Assembly: GCF_000813005.1 (NCBI RefSeq)
Contig: NZ_JSYP01000001.1
Coordinates: 372,001 to 436,000, forward strand
Source: Flavobacterium sp. KMS
GTDB lineage: Bacteria; Bacteroidota; Bacteroidia; Flavobacteriales; Flavobacteriaceae
Direction of reading: 5' to 3'
Length of the DNA stretch: 64,000 nucleotides
Position numbers and translations under genes: made by a program
Notes under the pieces: generated by a model
Seen by the model: only the letters and a program-made list of their open reading frames with translations
What the model was told of the DNA's origin: nothing
Databases searched by the model: none
Shown here: piece after piece, positions 55,308 through 63,983 of the stretch
Layout of the letters: every line of letters starts with the position of its first letter
Position numbering within the stretch: position 1 is the stretch's first letter

Positions 55308-57284
55308 ATGACTTTCCAAGAACAAATACAACAAGGAATTCCATCTATATTACCTCCAAAAGCAGTATACGATTTAGCTATAAATCATGCACCAAAGCGT
55401 AAAGCAATCCTTTCGGCAGAAGAAAAAAAACTTGCCTTAAAAAATGCATTACGTTATTTTGAACCGCAACATCATGCGGAATTAATAACTGAATTCTCTG
55501 AAGAATTAGAAAAATACGGACGTATTTATATGTACCGCTTTCGTCCTGATTACAGAATGTACGCCAGACCAATTAGCGAATATCCTGGAAAATCAGAACA
55601 AGCAAAAGCTATTATGTTAATGATTCAGAACAATCTGGATTATGCTGTGGCACAACATCCGCATGAATTAATTACTTATGGTGGTAATGGTGCTGTTTTC
55701 CAGAATTGGGCGCAATACTTGCTTACTATGCAATATTTGTCGGAAATGACAAATGAGCAAACACTAACTATGTATTCTGGACACCCAATGGGATTATTCC
55801 CTTCACATGCCGAAGCTCCACGTGTAGTTGTTACTAACGGAATGGTTATACCAAATTATTCTAAACCGGATGATTGGGAGAAAATGAATGCACTTGGGGT
55901 TTCTCAATACGGACAAATGACTGCGGGAAGTTATATGTACATTGGGCCACAAGGAATCGTACACGGAACTACAATTACAGTTTTAAATGGTTTCAGAAAA
56001 ATTAAACTAAATCCTGAAGGAAACTTATTCGTAACTTCTGGATTAGGCGGAATGAGTGGCGCACAACCTAAAGCAGGAAATATTGCTGGTTGTATTACCG
56101 TTTGTGCCGAAGTAAACCCTAAGATTACTAAAATTCGTCATGAACAAGGTTGGGTTAATGAAATTGTAGAAGACCTTGACGAGTTGGTAAAAAGAGTTTC
56201 TTTGGCGAAAGCCAATAAAGAAGTAGTTTCTATTGCTTATTTAGGAAACGTAGTAGATGTTTGGGAGAAATTTGACCAGGAAAATATTAAGATTGACTTG
56301 GGATCTGATCAAACTTCACTACATAATCCTTGGGCTGGTGGGTATTATCCTGTTGGAATTACCTTTGAAGCTGCCAATGAAATGATGGCTAATAACCCTG
56401 AGTTATTCAAAGAAAAAGTACAAGAAACACTTCGTCGCCATGCCGACGCTATAAATAAGCATACTGCCAAAGGAACTTATTTCTTTGATTATGGAAATGC
56501 TTTTTTACTAGAAGCTTCTCGTTCAGGAGCTCAGGTAATGGCCGAAAACAATATCGATTTTAAATATCCTAGTTACGTTCAGGATATCATGGGACCAATG
56601 TGCTTTGATTACGGATTTGGTCCTTTTAGATGGGTTTGTACTTCTGGAAAACCCGAAGATTTACAAAAAACAGATGCTATAGCTTCTCAGGTTTTAGAAG
56701 AAATGGCAAAAACTGCACCCGATGAAATTCAGCAACAAATGCAGGATAATATTAAATGGATAAAAGGTGCTCAGGAAAATAAACTAGTTGTAGGATCACA
56801 AGCACGTATTTTATATGCTGATGCCGAAGGTCGTATAAAAATTGCTGAAGCTTTTAACCAGGCTATTGCCAAAGGCGAAATCGGACTAGTCGTTTTAGGT
56901 CGTGATCATCATGATGTTTCGGGAACAGATTCTCCTTACAGAGAAACATCTAACATTTATGACGGATCAAAATATACAGCCGATATGGCAATACAAAATG
57001 TCATTGGCGACAGCTTCAGAGGAGCAACTTGGGTTTCTATACATAATGGTGGTGGCGTAGGCTGGGGAGAGGTTATAAATGGTGGTTTTGGTATGGTTCT
57101 TGATGGGTCTAAAGAGGCATCAAAACGCTTAGCATCAATGCTTTTCTGGGATGTTAACAATGGTATTTCAAGAAGAAGCTGGGCTCGTAATGACGAAGCA
57201 ATTTTTGCAATAAAAAGAGCCATGGACACGCAACCTTTATTAAAAGTGACCATCCCTAATATAGTAGACGAAAAGTTATTCTAA
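55308..57284 (+). CDS. hutU: Urocanate hydratase
   Basis: 658 aa urocanase, the histidine-degradation enzyme that turns urocanate into imidazolonepropionate with bound NAD. Signature blocks: YGGNGAVFQNWAQYLL, TSGLGGMSGAQPKAGNIAGC (NAD loop), QTSLHNPWAGGYYPVG and the active-site MGPMCFDYGFGPFRWVCTSG. The C-terminal DHHDVSGTDSPYRETSN and NGGGVGWGEVINGGFGMVLDG are complete. The ~660-aa length is the Bacteroidota form. No other hut gene is visible nearby. Confidence 0.97.
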   Translation: MTFQEQIQQGIPSILPPKAVYDLAINHAPKRKAILSAEEKKLALKNALRYFEPQHHAELITEFSEELEKYGRIYMYRFRPDYRMYARPISEYPGKSEQAKAIMLMIQNNLDYAVAQHPHELITYGGNGAVFQNWAQYLLTMQYLSEMTNEQTLTMYSGHPMGLFPSHAEAPRVVVTNGMVIPNYSKPDDWEKMNALGVSQYGQMTAGSYMYIGPQGIVHGTTITVLNGFRKIKLNPEGNLFVTSGLGGMSGAQPKAGNIAGCITVCAEVNPKITKIRHEQGWVNEIVEDLDELVKRVSLAKANKEVVSIAYLGNVVDVWEKFDQENIKIDLGSDQTSLHNPWAGGYYPVGITFEAANEMMANNPELFKEKVQETLRRHADAINKHTAKGTYFFDYGNAFLLEASRSGAQVMAENNIDFKYPSYVQDIMGPMCFDYGFGPFRWVCTSGKPEDLQKTDAIASQVLEEMAKTAPDEIQQQMQDNIKWIKGAQENKLVVGSQARILYADAEGRIKIAEAFNQAIAKGEIGLVVLGRDHHDVSGTDSPYRETSNIYDGSKYTADMAIQNVIGDSFRGATWVSIHNGGGVGWGEVINGGFGMVLDGSKEASKRLASMLFWDVNNGISRRSWARNDEAIFAIKRAMDTQPLLKVTIPNIVDEKLF

Positions 57285-57320
57285 ATTAAAGTCGATATTA
57301 AACTTTTAAATTATTTAAAC

Positions 57321-57866
57321 ATGAAAAAATTATTTATTTTACCGATTCTATTCCTTTTTATTCTAAGCTCTTGTAGTTCTGTTTCAGTCTATTCAGATTA
57401 TGATAAAAATGTGGATTTTACTAATTATAAAACATATGCCTATTTTAAAGCCGGTATTGATAAAGTAGAGATTTCTGATTTAGATAAAAGAAGAATTTTA
57501 CGTGCTATCGATGAGCAAATGGCAGCAAAAGGTTTTACTAAAAGTGATAATCCAGATTTATTAATAAACATTTTTACAAAAGCCAGAGAAGAAGTGAATG
57601 TAAACCAGTTTAGCGCTGGATGGGGTTACGGATGGGGTTATGGATGGAATCCTTACTTAATGATGGGAAATCAAACTTCTGTAACAACATCTACCCAAGG
57701 AACTTTATACATTGATTTTATCGATGCTAAGAAAAAAGAAATGATCTGGCAAGGTGAAGGTGTAGGTTATTTAACTCAACAAGGTGGAGAGCAAAAAGAT
57801 AAAATAGTAACCAATTTTGTGACTAAAATATTAGCACAATATCCACCTACAATTGCAAAAAAATAA
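57321..57866 (+). CDS. DUF4136 lipoprotein
   Basis: 181 aa. Lipobox LSSC (Cys18), then SVSVYSDYDKNVDFTNYKTYAYF, the typical DUF4136 start. Further family blocks are ILRAIDEQMAAKGFTKSDNPDLLINIFTKAREE and LYIDFIDAKKKEMIWQGEGVGYL. A Gly/Tyr/Trp-rich insert (WGYGWGYGWNPYLMMG, about 97-112) precedes the latter. Probably envelope-located; role unknown. Confidence 0.85.
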   Translation: MKKLFILPILFLFILSSCSSVSVYSDYDKNVDFTNYKTYAYFKAGIDKVEISDLDKRRILRAIDEQMAAKGFTKSDNPDLLINIFTKAREEVNVNQFSAGWGYGWGYGWNPYLMMGNQTSVTTSTQGTLYIDFIDAKKKEMIWQGEGVGYLTQQGGEQKDKIVTNFVTKILAQYPPTIAKK

Positions 57867-57875
57867 TCTTTTTTG

Positions 57876-57904
57876 TTGTTCTTATTAAATAATTAATACA
57901 TTTG
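57876..57904 (+). promoter_or_regulatory. Promoter of the ilvA leader
   Basis: TTG (57876-57878), an 18-nt spacer and TACATTTG (57897-57904), a full match to TTG-N17-23-TAnnTTTG. Transcription would start around 57910, about 14 nt before the leader peptide ATG. Confidence 0.75.
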
Positions 57905-57923
57905 TTTTTTCAAATAATAAACA

Positions 57924-57980
57924 ATGAAAAACTTAAATAACATTATTATCGCTATTAACATTATTGTAATTATGCAATAA
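57924..57980 (+). CDS. Isoleucine-rich leader peptide of ilvA
   Basis: 18-aa frame MKNLNNIIIAINIIVIMQ with seven Ile codons (57942-57950, 57954-57956, 57960-57965, 57969-57971) plus Val and Leu. It starts ~14 nt after the predicted transcription start and ends 46 nt before a terminator. Its Ile content right ahead of threonine dehydratase, the first committed enzyme of isoleucine synthesis, is the signature of ribosome-mediated attenuation. It is too small for usual gene calling. Confidence 0.8.
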   Translation: MKNLNNIIIAINIIVIMQ

Positions 57981-57984
57981 TGGC

Positions 57985-58031
57985 GAGGTGTTATATAAAT
58001 AAGTAAACAAAATACAATTTATTAGAACCTC
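57985..58031 (+). promoter_or_regulatory. Putative antiterminator of the ilvA attenuator
   Basis: GAGGT (57985-57989) can pair with ACCTC (58027-58031), continued by TTA with TAG (one G-U), and ATAAAT (57995-58000) with ATTTAT (58017-58022). The 3' arm includes bases of the terminator stem, so the two structures exclude each other. The 5' arm starts 5 nt after the leader stop codon. Confidence 0.6.
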
Positions 58032-58055
58032 CCAAATCGGGAGGTTTTTTATTTT
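58026..58055 (+). terminator. Attenuator terminator upstream of ilvA
   Basis: AACCTCCC (58026-58033) pairs perfectly with GGGAGGTT (58039-58046) over a 5-nt loop, followed by TTTTTT-A-TTTT. It lies between the leader peptide and ilvA, 23 nt before the ilvA ATG. Confidence 0.9.
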
Positions 58056-58077
58056 AAAAAACAACCAAAAAAACACC

Positions 58078-59322
58078 ATGAATTTATTTAATGAAGTAAT
58101 TACAGCCAAAGAACAACTAAGCAAAGTAGTTGCCGCTACCCCACTAACTCAAAACCTTAATCTTTCGGACGAGTTTAAATCGACTATTTTATTAAAAAGA
58201 GAAGATTTACAAATTGTACGTTCGTATAAAATTAGAGGTGCTTATAATAAAATTTCATCATTAAATGACACCGAAAAAGCAAAAGGTGTTGTTTGTGCAA
58301 GCGCAGGAAATCATGCTCAAGGCGTAGCTTACTCTTGTAATTTACTACAAATAAAAGGCAAGATTTATATGCCGAAAACGACCCCGAAACAAAAAGTAAA
58401 GCAAGTACAATTATTCGGAAAATCTTTTGTTGAAATTGTTCTTATTGGCGATACTTTTGATGATGCTTATGCCTCTGCAACTGAAGATGCTGAAAAAAGC
58501 AATAGAATCTTTATCCATCCATTTGATGATTTAAAAGTTATTGCTGGACAAGGCACTGTAGGATTAGAAATTCTGGAATCATACAAAGAACCTATTGATT
58601 ATGTATTTGTTCCCATCGGTGGCGGCGGACTTGCATCGGGACTTTCTGAAGTCTTTAAACATTTAAGCCCTGAAACCAAAATTATTGGGGTAGAGCCAAA
58701 AGGTGCTCCATCGATGAAGACATCTATTATTGATGGCAAAAACACACCATTAAAAACCATTGATAAATTTGTAGATGGTGCAGCAGTAAAGCAAGTTGGC
58801 GATATGACTTTTGGTATTTGTCGCAAAAACTTAGATGATATTATTCTTGTTCCCGAAGGCAAAGTTTGTACAACGATTTTACGCTTATACAATGAAGAAG
58901 CTATGGTTGTAGAACCAGCCGGAGCATTAACAATTGCAGCATTAGATTTTTATAAAGATAAAATAAAAGACAAAACAGTAGTTTGCGTGGTAAGCGGAAG
59001 CAATAACGATATAGAGCGCACTGCCGAAATAAAAGAACGTTCGCTACTTTACGAAGGATTAATGCATTATTTCATGATTCAGTTCCCTCAACGTCCTGGT
59101 GCGCTTAAGGAATTTGTAAATGATATTTTAGGTCCTAATGATGACATCACTTATTTTCAGTTTGCTAAGAAAAACAGCCGAGAAGTTGGTTCAGTGGTAG
59201 TTGGCTTGGAACTTAAAAACAAAAAAGACATCGTAAATATTAAAACCAATATGGTTGCCAAGGGATTCGAGTTTCAATATCTCAATGAAAATCAAGATTT
59301 ATATACGCAGTTAATTGGATAA
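58078..59322 (+). CDS. ilvA: Threonine ammonia-lyase (threonine dehydratase), biosynthetic type
   Basis: 414 aa PLP enzyme that converts threonine to 2-oxobutanoate in isoleucine synthesis. The PLP lysine is Lys51 in RSYKIRGAYNKI; GNHAQGVA and the glycine-rich PIGGGGLASGLSEVF are intact. A C-terminal ACT-like domain (about 325-414; FMIQFPQRPGALKEFVNDILGPNDDITYFQF) suggests feedback inhibition by isoleucine. It stands alone rather than in a full ilv operon. Transcription should be controlled by the upstream leader. Confidence 0.95.
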   Translation: MNLFNEVITAKEQLSKVVAATPLTQNLNLSDEFKSTILLKREDLQIVRSYKIRGAYNKISSLNDTEKAKGVVCASAGNHAQGVAYSCNLLQIKGKIYMPKTTPKQKVKQVQLFGKSFVEIVLIGDTFDDAYASATEDAEKSNRIFIHPFDDLKVIAGQGTVGLEILESYKEPIDYVFVPIGGGGLASGLSEVFKHLSPETKIIGVEPKGAPSMKTSIIDGKNTPLKTIDKFVDGAAVKQVGDMTFGICRKNLDDIILVPEGKVCTTILRLYNEEAMVVEPAGALTIAALDFYKDKIKDKTVVCVVSGSNNDIERTAEIKERSLLYEGLMHYFMIQFPQRPGALKEFVNDILGPNDDITYFQFAKKNSREVGSVVVGLELKNKKDIVNIKTNMVAKGFEFQYLNENQDLYTQLIG

Positions 59323-59464
59323 AAAATAAAGAACAAGTTAAAAATCTAGTAATCCTTTTCAATACCATTATACTTTCATTTTATGATTTATAAATAATCT
59401 ATTATTTAAGAACCATTTTAGATTCATTTAACTAAATATATAAGATAAATCCTCTGTTTTGTGC

Positions 59465-59472
59465 TATTTTTG
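59465..59472 (+). promoter_or_regulatory. Putative -7 element of the truncated hemoglobin gene
   Basis: TATTTTTG matches TAnnTTTG and lies 26 bp before the ATG at 59499. No TTG at 17-23 nt upstream, so the evidence is weak. Confidence 0.4.
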
Positions 59473-59498
59473 CATTTAATTTTTTTTCACATAAAGCC

Positions 59499-59888
59499 AT
59501 GGTTATTTTAGACATTACAACAATCGAAGACATAAAACTATTAGTGAATACTTTTTATGCTAAAGTTCAAAAAGACGAACTCATTGGTTCAATTTTTAAT
59601 GAAAAGATTCAAGGAAGATGGCCAGAGCATTTAGAGAAGATGTATAGATTCTGGCAAACAATTTTGCTAGAAGAACATACTTATTCCGGAAGTCCGTTTC
59701 CTCCACACAAACATTTACCAGTTGACCAATCTCATTTTAACCGATGGATGGAAATTTTTACAAAAACTGTAGATGGCCTTTTTATAGGAATTGTCGCTGA
59801 AGAAGCAAAGGTTAGAGCAGCTAATATGGCTTATATGTTCAATTATAAAATTGAATATTTTAGGAATGCTGAAAAAACATCTAAATAA
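59499..59888 (+). CDS. Group III truncated hemoglobin
   Basis: 129 aa. The pattern LVNTFYAKVQKDELIGSIFNEKI (TyrB10-type Tyr at about 20), then HLEKMYRFWQTILLEEHTYSG and LPVDQSHFNRWMEIFTKTVDGLF fits trHbIII. His79 in DQSHFNRW is the likely proximal heme ligand. Such proteins bind O2 or NO; the precise role here is unknown. It lies 60 bp upstream of the aromatic amino acid hydroxylase on the same strand, possibly supplying or sensing oxygen, which is inference. Confidence 0.9.
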   Translation: MVILDITTIEDIKLLVNTFYAKVQKDELIGSIFNEKIQGRWPEHLEKMYRFWQTILLEEHTYSGSPFPPHKHLPVDQSHFNRWMEIFTKTVDGLFIGIVAEEAKVRAANMAYMFNYKIEYFRNAEKTSK

Positions 59889-59947
59889 AAAGCTAAAAAT
59901 AGCTTGATAAATTCGTAATTTCGCAGAAGAACTACAACGATTTCGAA

Positions 59948-61705
59948 ATGAACCCAACTATTGAAACAAATCCGTTATTGGACAGATTGCCTAAACACTT
60001 AAAGCAATTTATTAAACCTCAAGATTACAGCGATTATACGCCAATTAATCAAGCGGTTTGGAGATATGTAATGCGTAAGAATGTTGACTATTTATCTAAA
60101 GTTGCTCACCATTCATATCTAGATGGATTAAAGAAAACTGGAATCGAAATCAATAACATTCCGAGCATGTACGGAATGAACCGAATCTTAACCGAAATTG
60201 GTTGGGCTGCTGTAGCAGTTGATGGTTTTATTCCGCCAAATGCTTTTATGGAATTCCAGGCTTATAACGTCTTGGTTATTGCTTCGGATATTCGTCAGCT
60301 AGAACATATTGAATATACTCCTGCACCCGATATTATTCACGAAGGTGCTGGCCACGCTCCTATTATTGCTAATCCTGAATACGCTGAATACTTACGTCGT
60401 TTTGGCGAAATTGGTTGCAAAGCCATTTCTTCGCACAAAGATTACCAAATGTATGAAGCGATTAGATTGCTTTCGATTTTAAAAGAAGCCGAAGGTACTC
60501 CGCAAGCCGATATCGATCAAGCCGAAAAAGCAGTTGAAGATTTGCAAAACAATATGGGCGAATTGTCTGAAATGGCACAAATAAGAAACTTACACTGGTG
60601 GACAGTTGAATATGGTTTAATTGGTACAGTCGAAAACCCTAAGATTTACGGCGCTGGTTTATTATCATCAATTGGAGAAAGCGCTTGGTGTATGACCGAT
60701 AACGTAACTAAAATCCCTTACGATATCTCGGCAGCAAACCAGAGTTTTGATATTACAAAATTGCAACCTCAACTATATGTTACGCCTACTTTTGCCCATT
60801 TAAATCTTGTTCTTGAAGAATTTGCTAATAAAATGGCTTTGCGTACGGGAGGAATTTCCAGCATTCAAAAATTAATAAACTCGAATGCTTTAGGAACAAT
60901 AGAACTAAGTACAGGTTTACAAATTTCTGGAGTTTTTACTAATGTTATTGAAGCAGAAGGGAAACCCGTTTACGTACAAACAACAGGAAAAACAGCATTA
61001 TCTTACCGTGAAAAAGAATTAGTTGGACACGGAATTTTAACGCATCCTGAAGGTTTTGGTAGTCCTATCGGAAAACTAAAAGGCTTTAATCTGGCTATTG
61101 AAGATATGAGTCCGATGGATTTAAATGCTTATAAAATAGTCGAGAATGAAACTATAAAACTAGAATTTGAAGGCGGAATTATTGTAGAAGGAGACATCAT
61201 TACTGGCTCTAGAAACTTACACGGTGAGATTATTTTAATCAGTTTTAAAAATTGTACCGTAACTCACGGAGATACTATTTTATTTAAACCTGAGTGGGGT
61301 AATTATGACATGGCAATTGGCAAAAAAGTAGTTTCTGCTTTTTCTGGACCTGCCGATGTAAATAGTTTTGATTTAGTCGATTCTATTCCAAAAACAAAAA
61401 CCATCAAAGCCAAGCATTCTAAAGAGCGTGATGAACTAGAAGAATTATACCAACAAGTTAGAACTATAAGAGAAACTAATTCTCATGAAACTTTACTAAC
61501 TTCTATCTTCGAAAAAATCAAAGCAAATCATCCTAATGATTGGTTACTATCTGTAGAAATAGCTGAGCTTTTAAAAAATAGTAATCAGCCTCAATTATTA
61601 CAGGAAGTATTAGCAAATCTTGAAAATTTAAAAACAAGAAGACCTGAAGTTGCACATTTAATTTCAGGAGGTTTAGATCTGATTTTTGATAAAGAGAAGT
61701 GTTAG
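59948..61705 (+). CDS. Aromatic amino acid hydroxylase (phenylalanine 4-monooxygenase-like)
   Basis: 585 aa pterin-dependent iron enzyme. The catalytic domain (about 30-330) has the iron motif HEGAGH with His131 and His136, and a third ligand Glu likely in WTVEYGLIGTVENPKIYGAGLLSSIGE. Typical bacterial PhhA is about 260-300 aa; here a C-terminal ~250-residue extension follows (KTALSYREKELVGHGILTHPEG; a long Glu-rich coil near 490-520). Phenylalanine is the expected substrate; tyrosine or tryptophan cannot be excluded. No pterin-recycling gene is adjacent. Confidence 0.9.
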   Translation: MNPTIETNPLLDRLPKHLKQFIKPQDYSDYTPINQAVWRYVMRKNVDYLSKVAHHSYLDGLKKTGIEINNIPSMYGMNRILTEIGWAAVAVDGFIPPNAFMEFQAYNVLVIASDIRQLEHIEYTPAPDIIHEGAGHAPIIANPEYAEYLRRFGEIGCKAISSHKDYQMYEAIRLLSILKEAEGTPQADIDQAEKAVEDLQNNMGELSEMAQIRNLHWWTVEYGLIGTVENPKIYGAGLLSSIGESAWCMTDNVTKIPYDISAANQSFDITKLQPQLYVTPTFAHLNLVLEEFANKMALRTGGISSIQKLINSNALGTIELSTGLQISGVFTNVIEAEGKPVYVQTTGKTALSYREKELVGHGILTHPEGFGSPIGKLKGFNLAIEDMSPMDLNAYKIVENETIKLEFEGGIIVEGDIITGSRNLHGEIILISFKNCTVTHGDTILFKPEWGNYDMAIGKKVVSAFSGPADVNSFDLVDSIPKTKTIKAKHSKERDELEELYQQVRTIRETNSHETLLTSIFEKIKANHPNDWLLSVEIAELLKNSNQPQLLQEVLANLENLKTRRPEVAHLISGGLDLIFDKEKC

Positions 61706-61721
61706 AAACATTTTCATCCAT

Positions 61722-61830
61722 AAACTTGTCTTTCCGAGGAACGAGGAATCTCCGCTAGAAACTAACACAAAGTGTCTTACGTTTGTGGAGCTACTCGTGG
61801 AGATTCCTCGTTCCTCGGAAAGACAAGTTT
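61722..61830. repeat. Inverted repeat with perfect 32-bp arms
   Basis: The arm 61722-61753 (aaacttgtctttccgaggaa, continuing to ctcc) is the exact complement of 61799-61830, enclosing 45 bp. Similar ttccgaggaacgaggaa palindromes are widespread between genes in flavobacteria. It sits between the hydroxylase gene and DUF4230 and may act as a convergent terminator. Confidence 0.9.
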
Positions 61831-61900
61831 GAGAGAAAGACAAAATTGCAAGAAAACTTTGTGCCTTTGCAACTTTGCAACTTTGAACCTTAGCACAAAC

Positions 61901-62521
61901 CTACAACTTCAAATCATTACTAAGATCAGTTTCGTTTTGGATTGTTTTGCCGTCGTATTGTAGTTTCCAACCCATTGTATTTGTCAGGATTAAAATTTTA
62001 GACAACTCACTGATTAATCGGTTTTGTGCATTTGCTTTAAGCGAAGACTTCTCAATTTTCTTAGCTAAACTCGCTTTTACAGATTTATTTATTTTATTAT
62101 AATCATCTCCTGTAAACTCGTTTAACTGACTTTGCTCTACATTATAATACTGAATATCTGGATTGATTGTAATTTCTTCTTTTGGAATCGATACAATCTT
62201 TATTACTTTGTTTTTTTCGTCGATTTCATATTTCATCTTATGCAAATCGTAGGCAACAGTAACGTTTGCATTTACAATAATCAATGCTTTCTTCTCGAAA
62301 GATATCATATCTAATAAATACTTGTTTGAGTTTTTATAGGTTACTACTTCAGAGAAATGCCCTTCGGTAACTACCAGTTTACCAACGTTTACAATTTGTT
62401 GTTGTATTAAATTGGTATTATAATCCAAACTTGTCGAATCATCTTTTTTGAATTCACAATACTTGAATGCAAGGACAATTCCGACTATGATTACGATTCC
62501 GACTAAAATTCTTCTCAACAT
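61901..62521 (-). CDS. DUF4230 domain-containing protein
   Basis: 206 aa with one N-terminal TM anchor (about residues 5-22). The domain (IVNVGKLVVTEGHFSEVVTYKNSNKYLLDMISFEKKALIIVNANVTVAYDLHKM) matches DUF4230 by memory; an envelope-facing location is likely. C-terminal helices (KASLAKKIEKSSLKANAQNRLISELSKIL). Function unknown. It converges with the hydroxylase gene. Confidence 0.82.
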   Translation of the reverse strand: MLRRILVGIVIIVGIVLAFKYCEFKKDDSTSLDYNTNLIQQQIVNVGKLVVTEGHFSEVVTYKNSNKYLLDMISFEKKALIIVNANVTVAYDLHKMKYEIDEKNKVIKIVSIPKEEITINPDIQYYNVEQSQLNEFTGDDYNKINKSVKASLAKKIEKSSLKANAQNRLISELSKILILTNTMGWKLQYDGKTIQNETDLSNDLKL

Positions 62522-62581
62522 AATTATGTTTTAATGATGGCTATTATGAAGCCAATTTAGTGATTTTTTCAGAAAGCATCA

Positions 62582-63589
62582 CTATGCTTTATTGATGTTA
62601 TCGATAACCTCTTTAAGAATTTTTATACTTTTCATTTTATCCTGATGGTCAAAAATTGGGCTTGTAATCATCAATTCATCTATGCCTGAATAGTCTATAA
62701 AATGCTTTAGATCTTTTTCTAATTTCTCTTTGCTTCCCTTAAAGGTACAAGCTGTCATTTGATCTACATGAAATTTTTCTTCTTCGCTCATCAATCCATC
62801 TAATGACTCAAGTGGTGGTTGCATTGGTTTTCTATTATTACGAACCAATCCTAAGAACATTTGATATAATGTAGTCGAGAGAATTTCGGCTTCTTCATTT
62901 GTATCTGCTCCAATTGCATTTACACAAGCCATTGTTTTAGGACTACTCAAATATTTTGAAGGAATAAAGTTTTTGCGATAAAACTCAAATGCCTGCAACA
63001 TCATCTTTGGCGCAAAATGTCCTGCAAATGCATACGGTAATCCTTTTGCAGCAGCAAGAGCAGCACTATCCATACTAGATCCTAATATCCAAACTGGTAC
63101 ATTTGCCCCTTCTGCAGGAAATGCTCGTACTTTTGCGGAAGCATTATCTGGTGAAAAATAATCATGAATTGCTTGTACATTTTTTGGAAATTTCTGTGAT
63201 TGCTCATAAAAATCCTCTCGGATTGCTTGTGCTGTTAACGAGTCTGTTCCTGGTGCTCTGCCTAGCCCTAAATCTATTCGGTTTGGGTAAAGTGTTTCTA
63301 GCGTTCCAAATTGTTCTGCGATAATAAGTGGCGAATGATTAGGAAGCATTATTCCGCCCGAACCTACACGAATGTTTTTAGTCTGGCTTGCTATGTAACC
63401 AATTAAGACTACGGTTGCAGTACTTGCTACATGTGCCATATTATGATGTTCGGCCAACCAGAATCGGTTATAATCTAAACTATCAGCTAGTTGTGCAAGT
63501 TCTTTGGTTTTCTGAAAAGTTTCTGCTGCATTACTACCTTCAGTAATAAATGCTAATTCTAATAAGGATATAGGTATATTATTGTTCAT
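62582..63589 (-). CDS. LLM-class flavin-dependent oxidoreductase
   Basis: 335 aa luciferase-like monooxygenase family protein. The pattern SLLELAFITEGSNAAETFQKTKELAQLADSLDYNRFWLAEHHNMAHVASTATVVLIGYIASQT near the N-terminus, GSGGIMLPNHSPLIIAEQFGTLETLYPNRIDLGLGRAPGTD and VPVWILGSSMDSAALAAAKGLPYAFAGHF fits the group. FMN is the probable cofactor. No luxAB pairing partner is adjacent, so bioluminescence is not suggested. Substrate unknown. Confidence 0.92.
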   Translation of the reverse strand: MNNNIPISLLELAFITEGSNAAETFQKTKELAQLADSLDYNRFWLAEHHNMAHVASTATVVLIGYIASQTKNIRVGSGGIMLPNHSPLIIAEQFGTLETLYPNRIDLGLGRAPGTDSLTAQAIREDFYEQSQKFPKNVQAIHDYFSPDNASAKVRAFPAEGANVPVWILGSSMDSAALAAAKGLPYAFAGHFAPKMMLQAFEFYRKNFIPSKYLSSPKTMACVNAIGADTNEEAEILSTTLYQMFLGLVRNNRKPMQPPLESLDGLMSEEEKFHVDQMTACTFKGSKEKLEKDLKHFIDYSGIDELMITSPIFDHQDKMKSIKILKEVIDNINKA

Positions 63590-63812
63590 GTTTAATTAAT
63601 CTTTTTACAAAATTAGACATTAATAACCTTTTAATTGTTAATTGAATTGTAAAATTCTAACACTGTTAAATAAATATAACGTCGATAGAAAAAAATCTCT
63701 TATTTTGAATAGTTACATAATAGTTTGAAGTCACAAAATTTCTTAGGATAACTTGATGAATCCAAAAGTTATTTTTTGTAACTTTAGATAACAAATCATA
63801 AACCTCTTAATT

Positions 63813-63983
63813 ATGAAAACTAGCAGAAAAATTAAATATATCACCAAAAGATATATTTACAGAATTATCAGAGATATAAGCGGTAATAAGGATAAATCTA
63901 AAAAATTGCTTTTATCTAATTTATTAAAAACAAACGTCCAATTACTTAAAGGTATAGATGTTAATAGTACGGTGCTTTTTTAA
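63813..63983 (+). CDS. Small basic hypothetical protein
   Basis: 56 aa from ATG 63813 to TAA 63981-63983: begins MKTSRKIKYITKRYIYRIIR, rich in Lys/Arg/Ile/Leu. It is short, with no known domain. An upstream TAACTTTA could be a weak -7 element. It may be a real small protein or chance frame. Confidence 0.4.
   Translation: MKTSRKIKYITKRYIYRIIRDISGNKDKSKKLLLSNLLKTNVQLLKGIDVNSTVLF

Noticed and set aside
62582..63589. Bacterial luciferase
   Set aside because: Only one LLM-class subunit and no lux neighbours; the family includes many non-luminescent oxidoreductases.
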